From Rebecca billardiae RCC1528 (taxonomy: Eukaryota > Haptophyta), in NCBI GenBank assembly GCA_965240325.2, contig OZ251249.1:806001-870000 (forward strand): a stretch of 64,000 bases of DNA, given 5' to 3'. This document shows positions 49,557 to 59,700 of the stretch, piece by piece. Under the pieces are notes generated by a model. It was given only the letters and a program-made list of their open reading frames with translations. It was not told the DNA's origin and did no database searches. The stretch's first letter is position 1. Every line of letters begins with the position of its first letter. Position numbers and translations under genes: made by a program.

Positions 49557-51665
49557 GCAGGCGCGGGGGCGGAGGGGCGCGGCGAGGAGGGTGAGGGTTA
49601 GGGGAGGTCGGGTGCACGGCGGCGCATGGCCGCCGCTCGCGACGCGCGCTCGAGCGCGCACCACCTGCCGAGCAACACGCTGCGCCGGCCGCTCGACCGC
49701 AAGGGTGGCGCTCGCGCCGAGCGCGGCGCTGCGCGCGGGCTCATGCGCCCACGCCACCGGCCCGATCCGGCGCGCGTCCGCCGACGCCGCGGCGAGCTGC
49801 AGCCGCATGAGCCGCGGCGTCTCGGCGACGCCGAGCGCGGCGCGCCGGCGTGCGCGCCGCGCCGTGTGCCCGCCCTCATCGTCCGCCTCCGCAGCCGCCC
49901 ACGGCTCCGGCCGGCTCGGCTGCGGCGGGCGCGGACGCGTAGCGTCGGTGTCGGCGGCAGCGGCCGCAGCGAGCGCGTCCGTGTGCGTGGCCACCGATGG
50001 CGAGTCCGGCCGCAACGGAGCGAGCCCGGGCGGCAGCCGAGGCGTGTCGCCGTGCGCGAAGCCCGCCAGGCCCCGCTCACCGCGGCACCAGCGCACGCCA
50101 CCACCGCCGGCGTCGGCGTCGGCCGCGCCGGCGTCGGCGTCGGCAGAGGTGCGCGCGCCGCCGAGGAGGGAACCGATGGCGCTGCCTGCGGCGAGCGCGC
50201 CCACGCGCCGCTTGCCCACGCCGCCGAGCTGGTCGTTGGCGCTCGCGCCACTCGCGCCCAGCGCCGACGCACCGCCGCCGCCGCCGCCGCCGCCGCCGGC
50301 GGAGGAGAAGCTAACACTGACAGCGCTGTCGGCGCCGAGCGCGCCGGTGGCGGCGGCGGCAGCGGCGGCCACCGCGTCCGCTGCGGCGGCTTGCGTGCGC
50401 GCGTGGAGCGTGCGGGAGAGCACGCCGGCGACGTCCGGCTCGGGCGGCGAGCTCGGCCGCGCCGCGCGCCCGCCGCGCGGCGCGTCCGCCTCCTCCGAGC
50501 CGCCGCCCTCCGCCGCCGCCCACGGTGGCGGCGAGGCGGGCGGCGCGCGCCGCGGCGACGCGCCGCCCGCTGTGGCACCCGAGCGGTCGGCCGCGCCGCC
50601 CCAGCGCGCGCGCGGTGGGGCGGAGACGGCGCGCTTGCCCGCGCGCGGGAGCCCCGCCTGCGCGCCGCTCACGCCCAGCACGGCGCTACGCCCAAGGAGC
50701 GCGCCGCTGCCGCCGCCCGCCCAGGGACCGCCGCCGCCCAGCCCTGTGCGGGCGCCCGTGTCAGCCCACGCCGCCAGGGCCTGCAGGTCGTGCGTGCGGA
50801 GGCCGGCGGGCGGCGTCTCGCCGACGCGCCGCGCGGAGCTGAGCGCCGACGCGGACGACGCCGAGCCCACGCCACCGCCTGCCCAGCCCTCGCCGCGCCA
50901 GCCGCCCCCCGGTGGCCCACTGCTCGCGCGCCGCACGCGCCGCCGCTGCGGCTGCGCTGACACCTCGTCATAGAAGCCGCGCGCGCGCGCGCGTGCCTCG
51001 CCGAGCTCGACGGTGCTGCGCCCGGCGGGGCGCGCGCTCTCCGCCGGCCGCTCCGATGCCGTGCGCCAGCTCGTTGGCGGCGTGCTCGGCGCGGGCGAGG
51101 CCGCGGGTGCCCACGCGCCGCCGCCGCCGCCGCCGCCGCCGAGCGCGCGCGCGCGCGCGAGCGCGACGCGCTCCTGGGGCGCGGCGTCGGCGTGGCGGCC
51201 GTGCGCGGCCCACCACTGCGCCGACGCATCGTGCCGCGCGTGGGTGGACGCCTCGTGCGCGCGCGCATCCACCGCGCCCACGCCGCCGCCGCGCGGCGGC
51301 GGCGTCGTCCCCTGCTCAGGCGGCGCGCGCGCGCCTCCGAGCGCGCGCACGTTGGCGAGCTGGAGCCGAGGGACCGAGGACGGGGCGGAGGAGCGCGTGT
51401 CATTCGAGCCGGCCGGGTGCGCGTCGGCGGCGCCGGGCCCGCTCGCGCCCGCCGCCGCCGCCGCCGGCGGCGCGTGCAGCGCGCCACCGCCCGCGTGGGC
51501 TTGCGCGTGTGCGCGGATGGGCGATGGCGGCTTGGGCGATGGCGCCGCGCCGGCGCGCTCGCGTGTGGGCGTGTGCTCGCGCGTGCGCTGCGCCGAGAGC
51601 TCGGCGTCGGAGGGCTCGCGCGCGAGGACGCCCGGCGCGGGGGCGCCGTGCTCGCGCGGCTGCAT
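47317..51665 (-). CDS. large low-complexity protein of unknown function
   Basis: Two exons (51665-49665 and 49398-47317) joined in frame give 1360 residues. The frame runs open on both sides of a 266-base intron (GTGGTG..gcag) filled with GT-rich repeats. The protein is dominated by Ala, Gly, Pro, Arg and Ser and is probably disordered. Scattered conserved-looking patches include [53 protein letters not shown] and the tail [19 protein letters not shown]. It contains four tandem copies of an 11-residue [11 protein letters not shown] unit. No domain is recognised and no function is proposed. Reality as a gene rests on the long matched frames and on a splice that joins them; codon composition alone can produce long open frames here. 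The start at 51665 is one of two close ATGs. Confidence 0.5.
47806..47937. repeat. 33-bp coding tandem repeat, four copies
   Basis: Four near-perfect copies of a 33-base unit built on ccggtgctggcgccctgtgc, encoding [11 protein letters not shown] on the minus strand. The unit is a multiple of three, so copy-number change would keep the frame. Confidence 0.9.
49405..49560. repeat. (CGCACACA)n/(CGCA)n array inside the intron
   Basis: About 155 bases of cacacgcacgcac variants directly upstream (gene sense) of the exon 2 acceptor. On the transcribed sense strand it is a GTGTGCGTGC tract. Confidence 0.9.
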
Positions 51666-52107
51666 CGTCCCTGCTGATGGGCGTCGCAGCGCAAGCAAAG
51701 TAGCGCAGCAAGCCCGCGTTTGTGCTGCCGGGCGTGCGCGAAAAAATCGCTCCAATCAGCGGACGGTGAAACGGCCGCCCGGTCGTGCCACACCCAAATT
51801 TTGGCAGGCAGATCGATTATAAGGTCTACCTCGCCGAGTCGCCGGCGAAGACACCGGCACAAAACAGACCGGCGCAGCAAGGGTGGCGCAGGCAGGTGAG
51901 GGGCGCGTTGCCGCACCTCATCGAGGCGGCCATTGCAGCAAGCGGCCGCCCCGCGCTCGGAGGCACGCGCTCGAGAGCGCGCTCTGACACCACACGGGGA
52001 GGGTGCTGCACCTGGATGTTGTACCCCCGGGCGGTGCTGCGTGGCCGCCATCGCTGTCATCGGGAACACATATGATTCCCGGCGAGAGGCGCACAGCGGA
52101 TTGCCGG
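51666..52107. promoter_or_regulatory. divergent promoter region
   Basis: About 440 bases between the starts of the low-complexity gene (minus) and the glycosyltransferase-like gene (plus). Orientation suggests shared regulation; no element is recognised. Confidence 0.35.
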
Positions 52108-53364
52108 ATGAGGCCGACGAGCGTGCCGACGCTGCGGCCGGGTGTAGCACGCACGCTCGCGCTCGTTGCGCATATGACGTGCGTGTCGGCGCGTTTTTTC
52201 CCTCCGGGTGTCACCAGCCGCCGCGCGGGCGCGGAGTGTAAGCGCTTCGGCGCCATCCACACGCCCGCGGTCCACCTGACGACGTTCTACTCCCAGGGAG
52301 CGCCATACGACCGGGCGCTCAACCTCTCGGCGAGCGAGGAGCGCTTTCGTGCCGCGTTCGCGCCGCACTTCAGCAGCTACCGCGCGTGGTCGTGCGCCGA
52401 GCTTCGCCGCGTCGCGCCGCACGTCGTGCAGGAGTTTGCGGACGGCATGAAGTCCAACCACGGCCTGAACGCCGTGGGCTTTGGCGCGTACAAGCCGTAC
52501 GTCATGCTCGACGCACTGCGGCGCGCGGGTCCGGGGGAGATCGTCGTGTTCCACGACGTGAACGTGCACAAGTACCCGGCGTACCTGCAGGTGGCCGAGC
52601 ACGTCGCCACCGTGAGCCGCAGCCTGATGGCGCTCTGCGGGGCGGACGTGTACATGCCAATGGAGAGGCCGGGGGAGCTGCAGGTGGCCGGGTGGGTCAA
52701 GGCGCAGGTGGTGCGCGAGCTGGGCGCGGGCTGGCACGAGCCGCTGGCGGCAACGCCCACTGAGGCGGGGCCGGGCAGCGCCATGGCCACATTCAACGCC
52801 GCGCAGCGCCGCGCGCCGCCGCGCGCCCAGCGGCTGATGGCCGGGCTCTTTGCCTTCCCGCTGCTCAACGCGCACTTGGTCGTGGCCAGGAAGACGGCAG
52901 CCGCCGAGGAGCTGCTGCAGCGGTGGCTGGAGGCGAACTTGCACGACGAGTGGATCAGCCTGACCCCGAATCACGCGCCGCACCCCACCTACCACGTGCA
53001 CACGCCCGAGCAAGGCGTCTTCTCGGTGCTGGCCGCCCTGCGCGTGCTGAACGGCTCGCTGCCGCGCGACTACCCCCGCTACTACTTCGAGAAGGACCGG
53101 CTCGTCAGTTGCGCGCAGATGAGGAGGCTGAACGCGTCGAAGGAGCTCATGGAGTACGCGCTGCGGAAGTGGGACGCGAGCAAGCTCAAGCACGAGCAAT
53201 CCGCGCGGGCCACTCCGGTCCGCCGCGGACAGCGGCATGCAGACCGCCCGGCCGCTGGCAGCGCTGGGCAGGGGGCCGCTCACGCCGTTCGTTGGCGGCC
53301 GAGCGGCCGAGCCCCGGCGTGGGGCAACGAGTCCACAGACGGCACCGCGGGGCCGCGCCGATAG
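52108..53364 (+). CDS. secreted/Golgi glycosyltransferase-like protein
   Basis: Intron-less, about 418 residues from MRPTSVPTLRPGV, which gives a plausible signal peptide (TLALVAHMTCVSA). The first in-frame ATG is 35 codons upstream (52003). The body resembles nucleotide-sugar transferase folds: HLTTFYSQGAPYDRAL, GFGAYKPYVMLDALRRAGPG and EIVVFHDVNVHKYP, where HDV may be the metal-binding DXD equivalent, then WISLTPNHAPHPTYHVHTPE and YFEKDRL. No named family is certain. Secretory sugar transfer is inferred, in keeping with the GT32-like pair upstream and the FkbM methyltransferase next door. The C-terminal 60 residues are Arg/Pro/Gly-rich and may be partly spurious. Confidence 0.6.
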   Translation: MRPTSVPTLRPGVARTLALVAHMTCVSARFFPPGVTSRRAGAECKRFGAIHTPAVHLTTFYSQGAPYDRALNLSASEERFRAAFAPHFSSYRAWSCAELRRVAPHVVQEFADGMKSNHGLNAVGFGAYKPYVMLDALRRAGPGEIVVFHDVNVHKYPAYLQVAEHVATVSRSLMALCGADVYMPMERPGELQVAGWVKAQVVRELGAGWHEPLAATPTEAGPGSAMATFNAAQRRAPPRAQRLMAGLFAFPLLNAHLVVARKTAAAEELLQRWLEANLHDEWISLTPNHAPHPTYHVHTPEQGVFSVLAALRVLNGSLPRDYPRYYFEKDRLVSCAQMRRLNASKELMEYALRKWDASKLKHEQSARATPVRRGQRHADRPAAGSAGQGAAHAVRWRPSGRAPAWGNESTDGTAGPRR

Positions 53365-53674
53365 TCGTGGCGAGGCAGTCGTCAACAGGCCGGGCGCACG
53401 ATGCGGCCTGACCGACCGGTCACAGTAGTCGTCCGTCAGCAGGCGCGCGGAGTCGTCTGCAACTCTGCACGCGCATCCACGCGCGATACTCAGGCCGATT
53501 GATGAATGATGCTGTAGCAGCAGCAGCGCGCACAGTAGTCGTAGTATAGCGCGCGCTGTATATCGCGTCGCCATCGATCGATCGATCTATATATATATAT
53601 GCTATGTATATACTGATATATATGCATGTCGTATATGATGTTCGTCGCGCGTATATCATCAGCCGCCCGACTCA
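53365..53674. other. convergent 3' region with TA-rich tract
   Basis: The glycosyltransferase-like gene and the FkbM gene converge here. Around 53577-53640 is an irregular TA-rich tract. No gene recognised. Confidence 0.5.
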
Positions 53675-54925
53675 TCAGTCGTGATGAGGATCAGCCAGGG
53701 CGCGGCGCGCGCCGCCATCAGCCCGCCCGCGCGCATTTGGCCTTGCGGCCGGGTCGTCGATGATCAGGTCATCGACCCGCAGCACCTTGTCGTAGGGGCT
53801 CAGCTTGCGCTCGCGGTGGACAAAGCGCGGGTTGTCGAGGATGAGCTCGCCATCGGCGCTGGCCACCGCGCCCTTGGCCGAGGTCGTATAGCAGCCCTTG
53901 CGCAGCACCTCCGTCCAGTTGAAGCGCTCTGGGATGGGCGGCTCCTTGTACATGCCGCGCACGTGCAGCCCGGTGCACAGCATCTCCTGCCTGCTCAGCA
54001 GGGGGCGCGCCTCGAAGAGGGGGATCCACTTGTGCTCCTCGACGAGCAGCCTGGAGAGCGCCGCGTGGATCTGCGCCGAGTGCGTGCCGATCACCAGCCG
54101 GTACACCTTCTCGCCCAGCAGGCGCACGGTCGCCCTGACGACCTCGAGCTCGGCGCCTTGAATGTCCATGTCGATCAGGTCGACGTGCTGCTGCTGGGCG
54201 AGCCACGCGCGCGCGTTGGCGGCGCGCGCCGGCTCGCACTGCAGCGCGTACGGGCTGAGCTTGTTCACGCCCATCACCCTGCGGATGCCGTCGCAGCACA
54301 CCTTGTTCACCTCGAAGAAGTGCACGCTGTACGGCTGGTGCGGCCGGAGCGCGCGGAAGAAGGCGGCCGCGCGGCTGCCCCACGTGCCCCAGCGCGCGCC
54401 CCACTCCGCCACGACGTACGGCTGGTCGGTGCGCGCGCGGAGGGCGCTCTGGTACACGGCGACGTGCTCGTTGTACTCGTCGTCCACCAGCGGCAGGCTG
54501 GGCTGCACGAGCGAGTTGCCGGACTTGAGCGCGCCGTAGTGCAGCCAGCACGCGTGCCAGCGCGTGTGCACCTCGTAAAAGTAGTAGTGGGGGCCCCAGT
54601 GCTTGCCGTTGTTGAAGATGTCGCAGTCGTAGCCGGCGGGCACCTTGAGCCCGTTCCACTCCGTGATGTACCGCCTGTCCACGGGGTAGACGCCCGCGGG
54701 CACCTCGAGCATCACGGGGTGGTGTGCGTACACGCAGCCCTCGAGGTGGTTGATGGCGAGCGGCAGCTGGCCCGACTCCGAGCCGTCCGCGAGCAGGTTG
54801 CCGCCCTCGCCCAGGCAGCGCACCCCATGCCACGTCAGGCTGCGCGAGGCGTTGCCGGGCGGGCCTTGCGCGGCAGCGAGCAGCAGTATCGAGGAAAAAC
54901 AGCACGCAACGATGGCCGACGACAT
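53675..54925 (-). CDS. FkbM-type SAM-dependent methyltransferase with signal peptide
   Basis: Intron-less, 416 residues. The N-terminus is a signal peptide (MSSAIVACCFSSILLLAAAQG). The methyltransferase core shows VVAEWGARWGTWGSRAAAFF (likely AdoMet-binding loop), FFEVNKVCCDGIRRVMG and the FkbM signature DLIDMDIQGAELEVVRATV, followed by LGEKVYRLVIGTHS. FkbM enzymes O-methylate sugars or polyketides; with the signal peptide, methylation of secreted or cell-surface glycans is a reasonable inference. A cysteine-containing N-terminal domain (about residues 30-150, RYITEWNGLKVPAGYDCDIF) precedes the fold and is not recognised. It is divergent from the lipocalin-like gene with only 44 bases between start codons. 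Confidence 0.75.
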   Translation of the reverse strand: MSSAIVACCFSSILLLAAAQGPPGNASRSLTWHGVRCLGEGGNLLADGSESGQLPLAINHLEGCVYAHHPVMLEVPAGVYPVDRRYITEWNGLKVPAGYDCDIFNNGKHWGPHYYFYEVHTRWHACWLHYGALKSGNSLVQPSLPLVDDEYNEHVAVYQSALRARTDQPYVVAEWGARWGTWGSRAAAFFRALRPHQPYSVHFFEVNKVCCDGIRRVMGVNKLSPYALQCEPARAANARAWLAQQQHVDLIDMDIQGAELEVVRATVRLLGEKVYRLVIGTHSAQIHAALSRLLVEEHKWIPLFEARPLLSRQEMLCTGLHVRGMYKEPPIPERFNWTEVLRKGCYTTSAKGAVASADGELILDNPRFVHRERKLSPYDKVLRVDDLIIDDPAARPNARGRADGGARRALADPHHD

Positions 54926-54969
54926 GCTGTTCCGTTGTAGTCCGACCTGACCGGCGATCCGACGCCATC
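54926..54969. promoter_or_regulatory. 44-base gap between two divergent start codons
   Basis: The FkbM gene (minus) and the lipocalin-like gene (plus) start only 44 bases apart. Either both have very short 5' UTRs and a compact bidirectional promoter, or transcription starts overlap the partner's coding sequence. Confidence 0.5.
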
Positions 54970-56031
54970 ATGCGTCGCCTCGCCGCGCTCGTCGCCGCCG
55001 CGAGCGCGCCCGGCTGCGCCGCGCTGTGCACGCGCGCGGCGCCCACCGCGGCCCAGCTCGCGCAGTGGTCCGATCGCAAGCGCCAGCTCGGCGTGTGGCA
55101 CGGCCTCTGGACCACGTGGACGCCGACGCCGCCGCCGCCGCCGCCAGCCGCCGCCGCCGCCGACGACGAGGCCTTGCGCCTCGAGAGGACGCTCACGCGC
55201 GCGGTGATCGTGCACCTCGACGTGGTGGGCGACGGCGGTGCGCACGCGGAAGAGTGCGTACAGCGCAACCGCTACATCGACCCGTCCGTCACGCCCGACG
55301 AGCCAGCCGCGCTCCTCGCCGCCGAGCGCGCAGGCCAGTACACAGACAAGGAGTTTCCGGCGGTGACGGCCGCGGAGAGCCGCGGGCGGTACGCCGGCCC
55401 CGGCTTCGTGTGGCACGGGAGCGTGCCCACGGCCGACGGCGGGCTGGCGTTCCACGCCGAGCTCGGGCTGGTGCACGGCAACGAGCGCCGTCGGGCAATC
55501 CTTAGCTACCACCGAGCGGCGGCGGGCGGCGACGCGGCCGCTGCGGAGGCGGCGCCGTGCCCGCCGCTCCGGCTGACGAGCGTGGTGGCGACGCAGGAGG
55601 AGGCGGGCCGCTGGCCCTCGCCCCGTGCCGAGCCCGCCCCCGCGCCCACCCGCCCGCCGCGCGCGCCCCACCCGCCGCCGCCGTCGCCCACCGCGTGGAC
55701 GCACGCCGCGGAGGGCGCGCCGGTTCTGACCGAGTCCCTTCCGCCCACCTCCGCCCCGGAGCGCGGCGCCGACGGCGGCGAGACTGTGCGCTGCTGGGAG
55801 GTTGCGCCGGACGTGCGCGTGCTCGCGCCCGTGAGCGCGCACGCCGGGCAGCCGCTCCACGTCGAGCTGCGCTGGCGCGCGCGCGCGCCGGCCAACACCC
55901 ACGGCGACGCCCAGCTGCGCGCCCGCCTGCACGTGCACGCCACACCCGCCGCCCAACACGACGCGTCTGCGCGCGCGCCGCCCGCGAGCGTCCGGGTCGA
56001 GCTGCGCGCGCTCGCCGCGGGCGGGGCGTAG
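54970..56031 (+). CDS. DUF3598/lipocalin-like protein, possibly plastid
   Basis: Intron-less, 353 residues. After a short Ala-rich N-terminus (MRRLAALVAAASAPGCAALC), the segment QWSDRKRQLGVWHGLWTTWTP matches the opening W-x-G-x-W strand of DUF3598-type lipocalin-like barrels. Beta-strand-rich segments follow (RAVIVHLDVVGDGGAHAEEC, FHAELGLVHGNERRRAILSY), and a late strand LHVELRWRARA. Members of this family are typical of cyanobacteria and algal plastids; function is unknown. A Pro-rich segment around residues 220-240 could conceal a short intron, though the frame is open without one. It shares a 44-base divergent intergenic gap with the FkbM gene. Confidence 0.5.
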   Translation: MRRLAALVAAASAPGCAALCTRAAPTAAQLAQWSDRKRQLGVWHGLWTTWTPTPPPPPPAAAAADDEALRLERTLTRAVIVHLDVVGDGGAHAEECVQRNRYIDPSVTPDEPAALLAAERAGQYTDKEFPAVTAAESRGRYAGPGFVWHGSVPTADGGLAFHAELGLVHGNERRRAILSYHRAAAGGDAAAAEAAPCPPLRLTSVVATQEEAGRWPSPRAEPAPAPTRPPRAPHPPPPSPTAWTHAAEGAPVLTESLPPTSAPERGADGGETVRCWEVAPDVRVLAPVSAHAGQPLHVELRWRARAPANTHGDAQLRARLHVHATPAAQHDASARAPPASVRVELRALAAGGA

Positions 56032-56723
56032 GCTGCGCTAAGCCCGGGTCGACCTGGGCTGCGGCGTGATGGGCCTCGGGAGTCTCCACGGAAGCTGACC
56101 ACCGAGCTCAGGGCGGTCTGGTGCGACCCGGCGCCGGCAACCCCGCGGCCCGCGCGCGTCCGGGCGGACGGACCCGGACGAGGCGGTGCGCCAGGGGCAC
56201 CGTCGAGGCCTCGGGACTCGATCGGGACTTGATGGGACTCGCGGGAGCGCCGCCCGCCGGCGCCCGATGTGGCGCGCGACGATGACGATCGTCAATACGC
56301 GCGTACGTAGTCGTGCGCCGATATATCGACGACTACGCGGCCCGTCTACTACCCGGGAGTTCCGATCCGATATATCGTCCGGGCCGGTTATATTAACAGT
56401 CGTCCGCGAGACCGACGGCGACTGTCATTCTGGACGGCCGCTGACAGGCGGCGAGCGTCAGGCGACGCAGGCGTCGCCCGCACGCCACCGACCGCCGCGT
56501 TGCGGCCGTTGCGCGCAGGAGCCGCGGAGTGCAGCGCGGGCCGCCGCCACCCGGTCCGGGCCGCGCCGCGGGTCGGACCGCGTGGCGGCACTCACCTCGG
56601 CTGCTGACCGCGTATCCGGGCTTGCCGGGGCGAGAGTGCTCCGGGCGGCGTCCCGCCATCCTGGAGCTGTGATCATGCTGTATCTACTATCTGCTTCGGA
56701 CGCGGCGCCGGGACAAGGCCGCC
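56032..56723. other. convergent 3' intergenic region
   Basis: Stretch between the lipocalin-like stop codon and the WDR60 stop codon. A less GC-rich patch (about 56280-56400) is present. Nothing else recognised. Confidence 0.45.
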
Positions 56724-59700
56724 TCAGGCGACGAAGGACTCGAGCTCCTTGAGCTTGCGACGCCACTCGGCACGCGCCTCGTCTCTCGCGCGCACGGGGC
56801 GCGTGCCGAGCTCGTCGGAGAGCGTGTGCACGGACGTGTTGCCGTCGGCGAGGCCGATGGCCAGCAGCGCGGGCGCGGCGGTGGAGCCGCCGGCGCGCCC
56901 GGGTGCCGGCGAGAGGGCGAGGCAGGTGACGCGCGTCTGGCCCTCCACGTCGCCGCCCAGCGAGCGCAGCGGCTGCTTCGAGGCGGGCTCCTGCGAGGGC
57001 GCGGCGCGCGCGCACGCGCACAGCGGGGGCAGGGGGTGGGGCAGGCTCAGCGCGGCGTGGACCGCGGGCAAGGCGCGGGAGCCGCGCCGCGCCGCATCCA
57101 CGAGCCGCACGCCCCCCCAACACGCATGGCATGGCGGACGACGGCAGCCATGGGCGCAACCCAAGCCAAACCGACGGAGTCGGCGGCGCCCGGACTGTTT
57201 TCTCCTGCTCCGGACTTCGCCGCGCACCTGCAGGCTCTTGAAGAGGTCGAAGGCGAAGAGCGTGCTCTCGCCGTCCAGCACCCAAAACACGCCCGGCCGC
57301 ACGGGCGACCACGCGACCTGCGCAGCGACGGCGGCGCGGTGCGGGCGGCGCGTGTGAGCGCTGGCTGCGCCTCTCGACGCCGCTCGCTGCACGCGCGGCG
57401 GGTGGCGTCGTGCGCTGCTGCGCTGTGCGCATGCGCTGCGCTGCGCGTGTGAGAGGGCGCGCACGGCGCGCGCTGCACGCGTGCCTGCGTGATCGGCGCG
57501 AGGCTGAGGTCGTCGTACTTGAGCAGCGGGCGCTCGCACGCGAGGTGATACAGGGAGACCGAGCCTGCACAAACACACGCACACACACACGCACAAGACA
57601 CACGCACAACACACACGCAGAGAGAGCGACGGGGCCGCATGCACACACCACGCGCGCACACAGTCAGCCGGGGGCCGGCCAGCGGTTGGCGCGGCGCGCG
57701 CGCACGCGCCCCACGGCGCAGCAGCCCCGCCGTGCAGCCCGCACGCCCGACTCCCCCGCCACCACACACACGCGCGCAACGCAACGCAACGCAACGCAAC
57801 GCAACGCAACGCAACGCGCACCATCCTCTCGCCCGACCAGGAAGAGATCGGCCGAGTGCGGGCAGAACTGCATGCTGCTCACGAGCGCGGCGGGCGGCGG
57901 GCGCTCGGCGGCGTTCGGCGCGGGGCCTCCCGCGCGGAGCACGCCGCGCCTCGCCGCGTGCGCCGCCGCCGCCGCCGAGTGACAGTACACCGCAGGCGTG
58001 GGCACGCGCCCAAACCGCACGCGCCGCAGGATCTGGCCGCCGCCGCCGCCGCCGCCGCCGCCGGCTGCGGCCGCGGCCGAGTCGGGCTGCTCATGCGCCG
58101 CAGAGGCGACGAGGTACGAGTTCTGGTCCCCCGGGACGAAGGCGAGCGCGCCGAGGGGCGCGGCGCCCAGCGCGGCGCCCGGCCCCGCGCCGCCACCGCC
58201 GCCGCCGCCGCCGCCTCGCGCGCCGGCGGCGGACGCGGCCGCTGCCCCGAACGCGCGCTGAGACGCGCCTCCCGCCGTCGCCGACACCTTTCGCTCCAGC
58301 GCGCGCGCGGCGGTGCCGAGCGCGCGCGCCGGGCGCGGGCCGGCGGTGGGCGTGCCCGCGGCGCCGAGCAGCACGCCGGAGCGGATCAGCTTGAGCCGCG
58401 CGCCGAACAGCAGGTTCGAGTCCGCCGCGTCCTGGGAGTGCAGCAGCCGCGTGGAGCGCGCGGGACCATCCGCGGCGGCGGCGGCGGGTGGCGGCGGCGC
58501 GGCGGCGGCGGCGGCTTTTGCTCCGTCCGCGCTCACGCCGAGCCCGCCGCCGAGCCCGCCGCCGAGCCCGCCGCCGAGCCCGCCGCCCAGCCCGCCGCCC
58601 AACCCGCCGCCCAGCCCGCCGCCCAGCCCCCCACCGCCACCGCCGCGCCCCGCCTCGCCGCCTCCGCCGCGCGCGCGCTGCTCGCCCGCGCCCGCCGTCC
58701 CCCCCTGCGGCGCCACGGGCACGCGCGTGGCGCCGCCGCCGCCGCCGCCGCCCACGCCGCCGGGCGTGACCTCGACGACGGTCCAGAGCGTGACCGCGCC
58801 TGACTCGTCGAGCGTGACGAGGGAGATGCCCGCGCCACCGCCGCCGCCGCCGCCCGCCGCGCCGCCGCCGTCCGCCGCGCCGCCAGCGCTCACGGCGGTC
58901 AAGCTGACGATGCCGCCGCCGCCCGCGCGGCCCGGCGCGGCGCCGCGCGCGCCGCGCGCGCCGCCGCCGCCGCTCGCGCCGCCGTCGTCCTCCGCATGCG
59001 CGCCGTCGTCCGTCGTGTACGAGGGCACGCGCAGCACGAGGCGCTGCACGCCGCCCGGCCCCTCCTGCCCCTGTCCCCCCGCACCCGCCGCTCCACCCCC
59101 CGCCGCAACCACCCCGCCCGCCGCCGCCGCCGCCGCCGCCGCCTTCCGCCGCACAGTCTCGCGGACGTGCAGCGCCTCGGCGTCTCGCAGGTCGAAGAGC
59201 TGGAGGGCGCCGTCGGAGGTGCCCACCGCGACGATGGCGGCCTGCCGCAGCGGCGGCAGCGCCACGCACGTCGGCTGGCCGAACGTCACGAGCGTGTGCG
59301 TCGGCGGCACGCCCTCGGCCGCGGCGGCGGCGAGATCGGGCGCGAGATTGCCCGAGATCGAGATGCCCGCGGCCGCGGCGTCCCAGAGGCAGACGCAGCC
59401 GACCGGGCCGACGCGGCGGAGCAGCGGCCTCGTCTTGCCGCGCGCCGCCGCCTCCCCGCCGCCCCCGCCGCCCGCCGCCTCGAGCAGCGCGTCGGACGGG
59501 CGCGCGAGCGCATAGCACACGGCGAGGGTGGCGGGCTCGGCGGGAGCAAAGGCCATCGCGACCACACTGCCGCCCGCGCCGACGGCCGGGGGCGGGACGA
59601 TGGTCTTGAAGGCGGTGGCGAAGGGCAGCGGCGAGGGCTCCGACGCGCCCCCCGCGCCGTCGAACGCCGCCGCGCCCTCGCGCGCCACCCCCATCACCAC

